From NCBI GenBank assembly GCA_050945315.1, contig JBMNSS010000025.1, positions 1 to 22,733 of the forward strand: a DNA stretch of 22,733 nt, given 5' to 3'. The notes below the pieces were generated by a model. The model had not been told where the DNA came from, searched no databases, and saw nothing but the letters and a program-made list of their open reading frames with translations. Source of the DNA: DTU080 sp050945315. Lineage in GTDB: Bacteria > Bacillota > Limnochordia > DTU080. Numbering within the stretch: the first letter of the stretch is position 1; the number at the start of each line of letters is the position of its first letter. Of the stretch, positions 15,100-22,702 are shown piece after piece. The position numbers were made by a program, and so were the translations under genes.

Positions 15100-15819
15100 G
15101 TGTATGATGAGCCCCAAACCGAGCAATCGGCCACTCCTACCCTCTTGCAGCAACTTGGGCAGGTGCAACCCCCTCCTAGGATGGATTCATGCATTCACCT
15201 GCTATCCGTGATCGGACAGGTTGAAGGCCATATCCTGCTTGCTCCCAAGAACAAGACGACCAAGTATGAGCATATTATCCCGCAGTTGGTGGCCATCGAA
15301 CAAAACCCCAAGATCAAAGGCCTTTTGTTGGTCCTCAACACCGTAGGAGGCGATATTGAGGCGGGGCTGGCCATAGCTGAAATGGTACGGACTCTCTCCA
15401 AACCTTCGGTGTCGCTTGTCCTGGGAGGGGGACATTCCATCGGAGCCCCCATCGCCGTTGCGGCGGATTATTCGTTTGTGGCTGAGTCGGCTACCATTAC
15501 CATTCATCCCATCAGACTGAGCGGTCTGGTCATCGGTGTGCCGCAAACGTATGAGTATCTGAGCAAGATGCAGGACAGAGTGATCAATTTCATTGTCAGC
15601 AACTCGCGCATGAGTGAGGCATCCCTTCGTGAGCTGATGTTTCGCACCGGAGAGTTGATGAGAGATGTTGGGACGGTCTTAGTCGGACAAGAGGCCGTGA
15701 ACGTCGGTTTGATCGATGAGCTGGGAGGTTTGTCGCAGGCGATGAACAAGCTGAGAGAGCTGATGGCCGATCGTGAGTCGGCTTCTTCTTCGACGCTGAC
15801 GGGTTTTCCGTGGTCTTGA
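15100..15819 (+). CDS. tepA: ClpP-class protease TepA
   Basis: 239 aa from GTG 15100, with GAGAGGA about 10 nt upstream. The ClpP/crotonase-like fold is clear: LLLVLNTVGGDIEAGLAIAEM, LVLGGGHSIGAPIAVAADYSF with catalytic Ser113, and ATITIHPIRLSGL with His136. The C-terminal DVGTVLVGQEAVNVGLIDELGG is typical. The length agrees with Bacillus TepA/YmfB (about 245 aa), which sits after rnjB and before ylzJ. Reported roles are in secretion and spore small acid-soluble protein turnover; function here is by homology. The N-terminal 28 residues are Pro/Gln-rich and probably flexible. It starts a new unit after the rnjB terminator. Confidence 0.9.
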   Translation: MYDEPQTEQSATPTLLQQLGQVQPPPRMDSCIHLLSVIGQVEGHILLAPKNKTTKYEHIIPQLVAIEQNPKIKGLLLVLNTVGGDIEAGLAIAEMVRTLSKPSVSLVLGGGHSIGAPIAVAADYSFVAESATITIHPIRLSGLVIGVPQTYEYLSKMQDRVINFIVSNSRMSEASLRELMFRTGELMRDVGTVLVGQEAVNVGLIDELGGLSQAMNKLRELMADRESASSSTLTGFPWS

Positions 15820-15839
15820 GACTAAAGGAGCGATGGTTG

Positions 15840-16151
15840 ATGTTCTATACGATCGTCCCGGATGAATGGCTCATCGACGATCTGCACACGCAACGCAGAT
15901 TGCTGACCATCTCGCGGGAGGGATTGCTTCTGCAGGTGGAGCCGGTGGAGGCGCCGTATGCCCGACTGCACAGGGTCTTTTCCACTGATCCCCACGACTA
16001 TCTCGATCCGCGGTGGCAGCCGGGAAGCGTGGTCAGTCTGACGGCGGAGGATCTTGACGACGCATATCTGCACGGAGACGAGGAGTTGTCATCAGGGGCT
16101 TTCTCTCGGGAAGGGACGCCAGATCAGTATCTCGGCTTCCGGTTTGGCTAG
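15840..16151 (+). CDS. ylzJ: YlzJ-like small protein
   Basis: ATG 15840 with AAGGAG (15825-15830) 9 nt upstream; the frame stays open back to 15810 inside tepA. The product is 103 aa and begins MFYTIVPDEWLIDDL, resembling the YlzJ-like family that starts with an (M)xYTIxP pattern. Bacillus YlzJ is about 70 aa, so the C-terminal part (from about residue 75, acidic then GTPDQYLGFRFG) is longer. Its function is unknown. It lies directly after tepA, as in Bacillus, where spoIIIE/ftsK comes next. Here no ftsK follows and the 3' end overlaps a convergent coat-type gene by 60 bp. Confidence 0.7.
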   Translation: MFYTIVPDEWLIDDLHTQRRLLTISREGLLLQVEPVEAPYARLHRVFSTDPHDYLDPRWQPGSVVSLTAEDLDDAYLHGDEELSSGAFSREGTPDQYLGFRFG

Positions 16152-17069
16152 AGACGGCGTGGCCGGCTCGGCCGCATCTTCTTTCTCCGGCATATCCTCT
16201 TCCTCGTCGTCCTCTTCGTCCTGTGGTCGTTCTTCCTGTCGTCTCTCTTTCGTTCGTTCTTCCGTTGCTTCCTGAGAAACGGGTGCGGATTCTTTGGCGG
16301 CTCGCATTTCTCCGCGCAAGCATCCGATCTCTTCGTGCAGCGAACTCAATTCGCGTCGTATCTGATGGATGTAGCTTTCCAGTTCATCCAGTCGTTCGGT
16401 GGTAGCGGTGTCTGCCACCACAACGTCCGTGAGTTGCAGCTCATCTTCACCGGGAGACAACGGATAATCGCTCTCTGAGAGACTCTCGCTTTCGGCGGAC
16501 ATAGCTTCGCCGGACAGGGGCGGTGTCTCATCTTCATCGCAGGAATCGTCCGGCTGAACGTTCTCGTCTGAAAAAGCATCCGGTTCCGGGTCAAAAGAGG
16601 GTTGCTCCACCGGTTCTTCCGGAGGATCCGAATCAGTCGTCTGGTCTGTTTTCAACGAGGCGAGAGTATCGGCGGGTTGAGCGTCTATACTCCAGACTTC
16701 AAAGGTCAGATGCATGGTGTGGCGCAGCTGCTCGTTGTCCGGATCATACGCATGATCGTGTCTGATCTCCACAACGCGCGCATCGATCTGGCCCTGTACA
16801 TTCGGAGGAATAGGCACCTCACAATGCCAGGGGATCTCCGCACTCTGACCTTGTACTCGATCATTGCCCGCGATGTTGTAATACACGAAGACTTGGAGTT
16901 GACCGCGCACTAAGGCCATGTCATCTTGGCGATCGGCGCTGCATGTCAGCACTTGATCACGGATATCTACTACACGAATCGCACCAGGCAACTGTCCGCC
17001 ACCTTCCAACACAAGCTCAAGACGTTCGTGCCAGCCCGAGCCCGGCACAGGTTGTTGCATGGTGTGCAC
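16092..17069 (-). CDS. SPOCS-domain (DUF3794-like) spore coat assembly protein with acidic coiled-coil tail
   Basis: 325 aa from GTG 17069; GGGAGG lies only 3 nt upstream of this, so ATG 17060 (322 aa) is an equally possible start. Residues about 15-130 show the repeating beta pattern of SPOCS domains (LPGAIRVVDIRDQVL, VRGQLQVFVYYNIAG, AEIPWHCEVPIPPN, DARVVEIRHD, HLTFEVWSI), as in SpoVID and SipL. The remainder is acidic and low-complexity. It includes a probable coiled coil (TERLDELESYIHQIRRELSSL onward, about 225-262) and EEDDEEED. The C-terminal LysM of SpoVID is absent. The protein probably scaffolds or encases the coat in the mother cell. Its tail overlaps ylzJ by 60 bp. Function is inferred from fold pattern and context. 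Confidence 0.65.
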   Translation of the reverse strand: MHTMQQPVPGSGWHERLELVLEGGGQLPGAIRVVDIRDQVLTCSADRQDDMALVRGQLQVFVYYNIAGNDRVQGQSAEIPWHCEVPIPPNVQGQIDARVVEIRHDHAYDPDNEQLRHTMHLTFEVWSIDAQPADTLASLKTDQTTDSDPPEEPVEQPSFDPEPDAFSDENVQPDDSCDEDETPPLSGEAMSAESESLSESDYPLSPGEDELQLTDVVVADTATTERLDELESYIHQIRRELSSLHEEIGCLRGEMRAAKESAPVSQEATEERTKERRQEERPQDEEDDEEEDMPEKEDAAEPATPSLAKPEAEILIWRPFPRESP

Positions 17070-17258
17070 CTTCCTCCCGACGTCATGTGTGTCCCCTCTT
17101 GATACCTATGTCGCCCTGTGGCCGAACATGCGACCACGAGTTGGCGGCGGAGGGCAATTATTACCAAAGTGGCACCTAAAGGGTCCTTTGGATGGTGTCC
17201 AGAAATCCTCAAGCGGTGTGAAGTCAGTCAATATTTGCCGTTTGAGGAGGTTCGTGTC

Positions 17259-17876
17259 TTGATCGCGAAAAGAAGCGGATGTCTGGTATTGGCTCTTGTC
17301 GTATTGATGGGAGCGGCCACACTTGGCGAAGCTGCGTCATTCAACTTCGGCTACAGCACCTTCGACACGGGTTCCGGCAGTGAATCCGGTTGGAACTTGA
17401 ACTGGAGTTGGTTCAGCCCTGGGCTGACTCCGAAACCCGTGCAGCCCGAGCCGAAACCCGACCCGGTCAAGCCGCCGGTACAGAAGGGCGATCTGACCAG
17501 CGAAGAAAGCCTGGCTGTGGCCAAGGTCAACGCTGAGCGCAAGGCCCGAGGGATCCATGAGCTTAAAGTCAACGACACTTTGGTCAGACTAGCCCGGCTG
17601 AAGGCCAAAGACATGGCGGAAAAAGGATACTTCAGCCATATCTCACCCACCTACGGTTCGCCTGCTGAAATGATGGAGGCGGCCGGACTTCGCTTCAAAT
17701 GGTGGGGCGAAAACATTGCCCGGGTCTCATCCGTGACCGTCGCTCATGAAGCCTACATGGAGAGTCCGGATCATCGGGCCAACATCCTGTCTGCGGGCTA
17801 TACGGAGATAGGGGTAGGGGTGTACAAGAAGGGCAACCGTGTTTATCAATCGCAGCTATTCATGAAGCCCCGTTAG
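17259..17876 (+). CDS. Secreted CAP-domain protein (YkwD/SCP-like)
   Basis: TTG 17259 is preceded by GAGGAGG (17244-17250) with an 8-nt gap and gives a clean signal peptide (MIAKRSGCLVLALVVLMGAATLGEA); the frame is open back to 17118 without a ribosome site. The mature protein has a Gly/Ser/Trp-rich segment and a proline linker (PKPVQPEPKPDPVKPPVQ). The CAP domain covers about 85-205, with NAERKARGI, KGYFSHISPTYGSP, WWGENIA, SPDHRANILSAGYTEIGVGV and a C-terminal QLFMKPR. Firmicute YkwD-like CAP proteins are secreted and frequent in spore formers, but their activity is unclear. It is divergent from the SPOCS gene and followed by a strong terminator. Confidence 0.85.
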   Translation: MIAKRSGCLVLALVVLMGAATLGEAASFNFGYSTFDTGSGSESGWNLNWSWFSPGLTPKPVQPEPKPDPVKPPVQKGDLTSEESLAVAKVNAERKARGIHELKVNDTLVRLARLKAKDMAEKGYFSHISPTYGSPAEMMEAAGLRFKWWGENIARVSSVTVAHEAYMESPDHRANILSAGYTEIGVGVYKKGNRVYQSQLFMKPR

Positions 17877-17889
17877 CATGTGCTTGGCG

Positions 17890-17932
17890 GAAACAGGCCC
17901 TGCCCACAAAGGCGGGGCCTGTTTCTGTTGTC
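17890..17932. terminator. Bidirectional terminator between CAP gene and convergent cysteine-rich gene
   Basis: GAAACAGGCCCTGCC (17890-17904) pairs over 15 bp, with one G-T wobble, with GGCGGGGCCTGTTTC (17911-17925) around a CACAAA loop. A T-rich tract follows on the plus strand. It lies in the 63-bp gap between two convergent genes. Confidence 0.8.
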
Positions 17933-17939
17933 TTCTTGC

Positions 17940-18581
17940 TTAGTCCAATTGGGGAGGAAACGGTGGCCAGAATTCGCCGCGCTCGCAAAGATCGGCCCAT
18001 TCGGGGCAACCGATCGGTGACACCTGCGTGCATTCCGGTGGTTGCGGGCAAAAGCGCGCTCTTTCAATCTCCAGCTGAACCATGAATGTCACTTTGATGA
18101 CCATGAAGATGCCAACCTCGCACTCCACGATGCCTCGGATCTCTTCGATCTCGCGCACTCGGCAGTTGAGGCACCGAACCAGGTGAAAGAACTGTAGCTT
18201 CATACCCTGGCGGGCACCCCGCAGACGGATCCGTTTGCGAAACTTGAACGTCCTTCTGGCAGTGTGATCGTTGCCTTCAGAATCCGTGTAGAGAATCTCC
18301 TGAACCCACTCTAATGTGAACTCCACTTCGCCGTCGCGGGGAATCCCCGGCGATACTACACGCACGTCAGTCACATCGCAGGCCACGATGTTAGCCGGTT
18401 CAGGGCACAGGTCAGTGAAGCGGACCGTCGGACATTCACATACTGTGCACTCGTCATACACCTTCTCCACCATTATGCACTCCGGACGGTATTCCTCGCC
18501 CTCGGCCCCTGCAATCGGTGGCAGATTCTCGGTACGCGGCTGTTGCCAGTAACTGAGATTAAAGCTACTGCTCCTTGCCAT
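17940..18581 (-). CDS. Cysteine-rich hypothetical protein, probably spore coat related
   Basis: 213 aa from ATG 18581, with AAGGAGGG about 12 nt upstream; the open frame extends to 18632. There are about 13 cysteines, many paired (CTVCEC, CLNC, CPQPPEC). The segment ECIMVEKVYDECTVCECP resembles the 'VEKVYD-C' start of SPOCS/DUF3794-type spore proteins. It is followed by beta-rich stretches (GEVEFTLEWVQEILY, RRTFKFRKRIRL, EVGIFMVIKVTFMVQLEIERA) like that fold. The C-terminus is Pro/aromatic-rich (EFWPPFPPQL). No signal peptide or membrane segment is seen. A sigma-K-like -10 lies upstream on the same strand. Function is not recognised with certainty; a coat or morphogenetic role is inferred from cysteine content and neighbours. 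Confidence 0.55.
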   Translation of the reverse strand: MARSSSFNLSYWQQPRTENLPPIAGAEGEEYRPECIMVEKVYDECTVCECPTVRFTDLCPEPANIVACDVTDVRVVSPGIPRDGEVEFTLEWVQEILYTDSEGNDHTARRTFKFRKRIRLRGARQGMKLQFFHLVRCLNCRVREIEEIRGIVECEVGIFMVIKVTFMVQLEIERARFCPQPPECTQVSPIGCPEWADLCERGEFWPPFPPQLD

Positions 18582-18657
18582 AGGGGTTCTTTCCCTCCTT
18601 CGTGCAAAGCCTCTGCCGCGGGAAGTCCTCACGGCACGGTTTGCTCACGAGCTGCTA

Positions 18658-18685
18658 CATAGTATGGGGGTACTGTCGGATTGGT
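18658..18685 (-). promoter_or_regulatory. Possible sigma-K/sigma-E type promoter for the cysteine-rich gene
   Basis: On the minus strand CATACTATG (18666-18658) matches CATANNNTA with one mismatch at the last base, and AC (18685-18684) lies 17 bp upstream. It also matches the sigma-E -10 CATACANT at 7 of 8 positions, without a good -35. It is about 77 bp from the start codon. Confidence 0.3.
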
Positions 18686-18702
18686 GCGCGGTTCCTGGTT
18701 TC

Positions 18703-18731
18703 GTATAGGAGGGAAAACTCGGGACAGAATA
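18703..18731 (+). promoter_or_regulatory. Possible sigma-G (forespore) promoter for sleB-ypeB
   Basis: GTATA (18703-18707) fits the sigma-G -35 pattern GHATR. CAGAATA (18725-18731) fits CATNNTA with one mismatch, across a 17-bp spacer. It is about 47 bp before the sleB start. Bacillus sleB-ypeB is known to be sigma-G dependent. Confidence 0.35.
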
Positions 18732-18777
18732 AACGTGAGTGGTCTGGATCTACATACGGTTCCGGGAGTGAAAAACA

Positions 18778-19257
18778 GTGCGCATAACACGGTGCAGTGC
18801 TATTCGCATAGTGGTTTTGACACTGCTGGTAGGTGTGTCCGCTACACTCATGGGTCACTTTCTGGCGGTCCGTCTGACACGGATTGAGGCGCAGAGTTCG
18901 GCGGGCTGGGATATAAACCTGCTGGCCCGGGTCGTGGCTGCGGAGGCGCAGGGCGAGCCGTTTGCAGGTCAAGTCGGCGTGGCGGCGGTGATTCTCAATC
19001 GCGTTCGCCATCCTTCTTTTCCGAACACCCTCAGCGGGGTGATCTACCAACCTCATGCTTTTGAATCAGTTACCAACGGGCTGATTTGGCGCAGAACACC
19101 TGATGCTGCAGCCGTCTCTGCGTCCAGACAAGCCATCAATGGCTGGGACCCCACCTACGGAGCCGTTTTTTTCTGGAACCCGGGTAAACCGGTCAGCCCG
19201 TGGATATGGTCTCGCCAGATCATAGCACACATCGGACAGCATGTCTTTGCGCGCTAG
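18778..19257 (+). CDS. sleB: SleB/CwlJ-type spore cortex-lytic hydrolase, single catalytic domain
   Basis: 159 aa from GTG 18778, with GGGAG about 8 nt upstream. Residues 9-38 form a signal or anchor segment. The hydrolase_2 domain (about 45-159) shows LARVVAAEAQGEPFAGQVGVAAVILNR in two halves around the probable catalytic Glu56, then HPSFPNTLSGVIYQP, AFESVTNG, and the C-terminal PTYGAVFFWNPGKPVSPWIWSR with IGQHVFAR. Bacillus SleB has an additional N-terminal peptidoglycan-binding domain, which is missing here. SleB is a lytic transglycosylase acting on muramic-lactam cortex during germination. ypeB follows after 21 bp, the usual partner, which favours SleB over CwlJ. Confidence 0.88.
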   Translation: MRITRCSAIRIVVLTLLVGVSATLMGHFLAVRLTRIEAQSSAGWDINLLARVVAAEAQGEPFAGQVGVAAVILNRVRHPSFPNTLSGVIYQPHAFESVTNGLIWRRTPDAAAVSASRQAINGWDPTYGAVFFWNPGKPVSPWIWSRQIIAHIGQHVFAR

Positions 19258-19278
19258 GTTAGAAGGGGGCGGTGTATC

Positions 19279-20658
19279 GTGGAACGGCACTGGCGGACTG
19301 CCGTCACGGCGGCGGCGATCCTGGTCGCATTGAGTGTGGTCTGGGGAGTCTCCCAGATGAATGCCCGTCGGACAGCGGAGCGTCAGCTGGCGGCAGGCTA
19401 TCAAGAACGCTTCTTTGATGCCGTGGCTCACATTGAGAACATCGAAGTCTTGCTCGGTAAGGCGATAGTCGCATTGGCACCGGCCAAGCGGAGTCATGAA
19501 CTGTCCGTCACTCTTTTTTCGGACCTTTGGCGCCAAGCCTTTGCCGCCCAGGCCAATCTGACGCAGCTGCCGCTCTTGCAGGGCGCGCTGATGCACACCG
19601 GAAAGTATCTTACGCAAGTCGGTGACTTCGGTTACATGCTTGCCCGCAAGATCAGTGCGGGAGAGACCATCGGCGACGAGGATCTGGCCAAGCTCGAGGA
19701 GTTCCGGCGCGATGCGGCAGTTGTCAATCAGGCCATGCAGCAAGCACAGGCCAGCGCCGCCCAAGGTACTATGCCATGGTCGGACATCCGGCAAAAGACG
19801 AATCTTCGCCTGGCGCGGCGCTCGACCGAAGTGAGTGAAGACCGCTTTGCCCGTCTGGAGAAGCAGGCAGCTGAATTCCCTACGATCATCTATGACGGGC
19901 CGTTTTCTGACCATGTGGTCCAGCAAGAACCCAAGGGGCTGACCGGTTCGGCGATATCCGAGGAGCAAGCCATCCAGATTGCGGAGGCCTTCATGGGCAA
20001 GGCGCAACAAGAGCGAGTCGTCGCTGAGGTTGTGGGCCGAGTTGACGGATCGTTACCGAGCTATCAGTTGCGGGTGAATCACGCAGCGAGGAAAGATCAG
20101 GAGATCGCCCGCTTGGACATCAGTCGCAAGGGTGGTCATGTGATCTGGATGCTCAATGCCCGGCGTTCTCAAGAAAGCTCTCTGTCAATGGATGAAGCCG
20201 CCCGCAGAGCCAAAGACTTCTTGGTGGCTCTGGGCTTTCCGCATATCGTCCCTACCTATGCGAACAAAGCAGACGGCTGGGCCGTCATTCCCTTTGCGCC
20301 TCTCCAAGACGGTGCCATCATCTATCCTGACTTAATCAAGGTGACGGTGGCCTTGGACAATGGGGAGATTGTGGGCTTTGAGGGCATCGGATACCTGATG
20401 AACCATCATGACCGAGATCTGCCTAAGCCGAAGATCAGCGTCGAGGAGGCGCTGCAAAGCGTCAGCCCGAACCTTGAAATCATGGGTGAACCGCAACTGG
20501 CTTTGATTCCCCTGGAGACATTGGAGGAAGCTCTCACCTATGAGATCAAGGGTCGGATAAACGGGCAGGACTACGCCAACTATGTCGATGCTCTTTCGGG
20601 TGAGCTGATACGTATTCTTCAGATCGTCGATACGCCTGACGGGCCGCAGGCCATCTAA
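19279..20658 (+). CDS. ypeB: Germination protein YpeB
   Basis: 459 aa from GTG 19279 with AAGGGGGC upstream. The N-terminal segment (about 8-25) is a single membrane anchor. The next 170 residues are alpha-helical, beginning RFFDAVAHIENIEVLLGKA, and the C-terminal half (from about 215) contains tandem PepSY/YPEB modules (AISEEQAIQIAEAFMG, LSMDEAARRAKDFLVALGF, ISVEEALQSVSPNLEIMGEP). Length and architecture agree with Bacillus YpeB (about 450 aa). YpeB and SleB depend on each other for incorporation and stability in dormant spores, so the pair works as a unit in cortex hydrolysis. An unusually long hairpin follows the stop codon. Confidence 0.93.
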   Translation: MERHWRTAVTAAAILVALSVVWGVSQMNARRTAERQLAAGYQERFFDAVAHIENIEVLLGKAIVALAPAKRSHELSVTLFSDLWRQAFAAQANLTQLPLLQGALMHTGKYLTQVGDFGYMLARKISAGETIGDEDLAKLEEFRRDAAVVNQAMQQAQASAAQGTMPWSDIRQKTNLRLARRSTEVSEDRFARLEKQAAEFPTIIYDGPFSDHVVQQEPKGLTGSAISEEQAIQIAEAFMGKAQQERVVAEVVGRVDGSLPSYQLRVNHAARKDQEIARLDISRKGGHVIWMLNARRSQESSLSMDEAARRAKDFLVALGFPHIVPTYANKADGWAVIPFAPLQDGAIIYPDLIKVTVALDNGEIVGFEGIGYLMNHHDRDLPKPKISVEEALQSVSPNLEIMGEPQLALIPLETLEEALTYEIKGRINGQDYANYVDALSGELIRILQIVDTPDGPQAI

Positions 20659-20690
20659 GAGACCGGGATCTTCAGGCATAGAGCATCCGA

Positions 20691-20741
20691 ACAGGCATAA
20701 CAAGCAGGGGGAGGCAGCTTTCCCTGCCTTGTTATGCCTGT
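20691..20741 (+). terminator. Long near-perfect hairpin after ypeB
   Basis: ACAGGCATAACAA-GCAGGG (20691-20709) pairs with CCCTGC-C-TTGTTATGCCTGT (20722-20741). The 19 pairs are broken only by one bulged C, and the loop is 12 nt. No T-run follows, so either weak termination or 3' end protection is likely. A further CAGGCATA occurs nearby at about 20673. Confidence 0.5.
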
Positions 20742-20814
20742 GTCATTGTGTAGCAGGAAGATGATGTGTAAAGAGGAAAAGTAATGGAACAGGCAACCAA
20801 GGACTGGTCGGTCG

Positions 20815-20926
20815 AACACTTGAGCGTCAAGTGTTTGAGTAAGGGTGTTGTCGCCGATCATCCGGCGCCGGAGCGCTGGATCTACGCAAGCGCTATTCGG
20901 CGGGGTCGTACCATCCATAGCGCTTG
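20815..20926 (+). promoter_or_regulatory. Three consecutive hairpins in the uppP leader
   Basis: Hairpin 1 is AACACTTGA (20815-20823)/TCAAGTGTT (20827-20835) with a GCG loop. Hairpin 2 is ATCCGGCG (20860-20867)/CGCTGGAT (20874-20881). Hairpin 3 is CAAGCGCTAT (20887-20896)/ATAGCGCTTG (20917-20926), 10 bp, and its last base is the first G of the GGAGG ribosome binding site at 20926-20930. The arrangement resembles a leader that affects ribosome access to uppP. No known riboswitch was recognised. Confidence 0.45.
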
Positions 20927-20937
20927 GAGGAATGACG

Positions 20938-21741
20938 TTGAACCTGCTGCAAGGATTCGTATTGGGCGTTATCCAGGGGATCACGGAGTTTCTTCCCGTA
21001 TCCAGCTCGGGCCATTTGGTGATCGCTCAACACCTGTTCGGTATATCCGGAGATGTGCTGGCCTTTGATGTTGCGGTTCATGTAGGCACCCTGTTGGCGG
21101 TCTTGTTTGCCCTTCGTGACGATGTGGCGATCCTGTTGTCAGGCCTCAGACCGGGTCGTGATTCGCAGACTCGATACGGTCGGCGACTGATCGCGCTGCT
21201 TATCGTGGGGACGATCCCCGCAGTTGTGGTAGGGTTGCTCTGGCGTGATACGATAGCCGGCTTCTTTTCATCGGTGGCGATCACGGGCTTTATGCTTCTT
21301 GTGACGGGAACCCTTCTGTATGGCGCAGAGCGGACCAAGACTGAGGGGCGGCGGCTGGGAATGATGCGAGTAGCTGATGCCTTTCTGATCGGCTGCGGCC
21401 AGGCCCTGGCCGTGATGCCGGGGCTTTCGCGCTCGGGCACCACCATCAGCGTCGGACTCAGACGGGGCGTTATCGGCGAAGACGCGGCCAGATTCTCGTT
21501 TCTTTTATCCATTCCGGTCATCTTGGGAGCGGCGGTTCTTGAGTTGCCCGCCGCTTTGAAAGCGGGAACCGGTCCCCGGACGTCGGTGCTTATCGTGGGC
21601 CTGCTCACCGCCGCCGTCACGGGCTATGCAGCCATATCCATGCTGCAGTATCTTATCCGGAAGGGAAGACTGCGCCTGTTTGCCTACTATACGTGGGGGG
21701 TCGGTGTGTTGGTCTTGCTGTCGGCCTACCTCGGTACCTAG
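20938..21741 (+). CDS. uppP: Undecaprenyl-diphosphate phosphatase (UppP/BacA)
   Basis: TTG 20938 lies 7 nt after GGAGG (20926-20930); ATG 20932 is too close and the open frame to 20845 runs through leader hairpins. This gives 267 aa, the standard size, beginning MNLLQGFVLGVIQGITEFLP. The signature residues QGITEFLPVSSSGH and MPGLSRSGTTI form the active site. Seven or eight hydrophobic membrane segments are visible (for example LIALLIVGTIPAVVVGLL and GFMLLVTGTLLY). The enzyme recycles the C55 lipid carrier for cell-wall synthesis and gives bacitracin tolerance. The start is preceded by a structured leader, and the next gene follows after 18 bp. Confidence 0.95.
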   Translation: MNLLQGFVLGVIQGITEFLPVSSSGHLVIAQHLFGISGDVLAFDVAVHVGTLLAVLFALRDDVAILLSGLRPGRDSQTRYGRRLIALLIVGTIPAVVVGLLWRDTIAGFFSSVAITGFMLLVTGTLLYGAERTKTEGRRLGMMRVADAFLIGCGQALAVMPGLSRSGTTISVGLRRGVIGEDAARFSFLLSIPVILGAAVLELPAALKAGTGPRTSVLIVGLLTAAVTGYAAISMLQYLIRKGRLRLFAYYTWGVGVLVLLSAYLGT

Positions 21742-21759
21742 GAGGAAACGGGATACGGA

Positions 21760-22656
21760 ATGGGGCAGCCAACTCCAGAGCGGCGTCGGAGACGACGGCG
21801 TATTACGCCCGGATCGATTGTGATCCTGGGGCTGATCATCGTCATTACTTGGTATAGCCTGACCAGACTGAGCGGACTGATGTCGCCGGTGCTCATGCGC
21901 ACCGCAGTCGCTCGCTGGGATGTCGTTGCCCAAAAGTGGACTGGAAGTGCATTTGTCGTGCGCAAAGAGATCGTAGTCCGGGCTCCGGCGGGAGGGACTG
22001 TAAGGTTACTTGTCCCCGAAGGTGCTCGCGTGCGAGCCGGGGCAGGCGTGTGTCAGGTTGGCAACGAGGCTGTGCGTGCACCTGCCTCCGGCCTGATCAG
22101 CTTTTCTTTGGACGGACTGGAGCAGGCGGTCTCAGCGGATTCCTCGTTCCTTCACGACGTAGCTGTGCCTCGCCAACAGAGCGCCTGGCGATCTTTGTCC
22201 GACGGAGACCACGTGGATTCTGACACACCCCTGTTTCGTTTGGTCGACGATCTTTCCTGGTACCTCTACGTAGCAGTGCGCGGTCCGCAGCCCCTTCAGC
22301 AGGGACGAAGCGTTGTCGTCCGATTTGCCACGGGCGAAGTGAAGATGCGTGTGGACCGGGTTGAACGGCGTGAAGACAAGACGATGGCCCTATTGACAGG
22401 GGATCATCTTCCGATCGAATGTCTTAACGTGCGTTCATTCGATGTGCAACTGCAGGCAGAGGGACGCGAAGGAGTGGTGATACCCGTCCCGTGCTTGGTT
22501 GAAGATGACGGACGCCACGGAGTCTATGTGTTGGTGGGAAGAAGACCGCTCTATCGGCGGGTGGAGGTACTGGCTTCAGATGACGATTCGGCGTTGGTGA
22601 CGGGTGTGCCTTTGGGAGCACGGGTAGTCACCAATCCCCGCGTTGTGAAAAGATGA
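21760..22656 (+). CDS. HlyD-like membrane-anchored protein (biotinyl-lipoyl-like fold)
   Basis: 298 aa from ATG 21760. The AGGAGG at 21740-21745 is 14 nt away, longer than usual, but no alternative start is in frame. The N-terminus is strongly basic (RRRRRRR), followed by one membrane segment (about 16-36). A lipoyl-like hairpin domain (VVRAPAGGTVRLLVPEGARVRAGAGVCQV, about 71-99) and a later beta-barrel region (VVRFATGEVKMRVDRVERRED; GVYVLVGRRPLYRRVEVLA) resemble HlyD/RND-type adaptor proteins. Such proteins commonly occur just before ylmE and sepF in Clostridia, to my recollection, which fits the next partial gene. No transporter partner is adjacent. Role is unknown, possibly envelope or division related. 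Confidence 0.65.
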   Translation: MGQPTPERRRRRRRITPGSIVILGLIIVITWYSLTRLSGLMSPVLMRTAVARWDVVAQKWTGSAFVVRKEIVVRAPAGGTVRLLVPEGARVRAGAGVCQVGNEAVRAPASGLISFSLDGLEQAVSADSSFLHDVAVPRQQSAWRSLSDGDHVDSDTPLFRLVDDLSWYLYVAVRGPQPLQQGRSVVVRFATGEVKMRVDRVERREDKTMALLTGDHLPIECLNVRSFDVQLQAEGREGVVIPVPCLVEDDGRHGVYVLVGRRPLYRRVEVLASDDDSALVTGVPLGARVVTNPRVVKR

Positions 22657-22702
22657 AGCCGGCGTGGTTGAAACAGGGCAACATGATTTCGGGGGAAGAT
22701 GC

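Noticed and set aside
19066..20010. 314-codon open frame on the minus strand
   Set aside because: Lies fully antisense to sleB and ypeB, which have clear family motifs; no recognisable product and no ribosome site.
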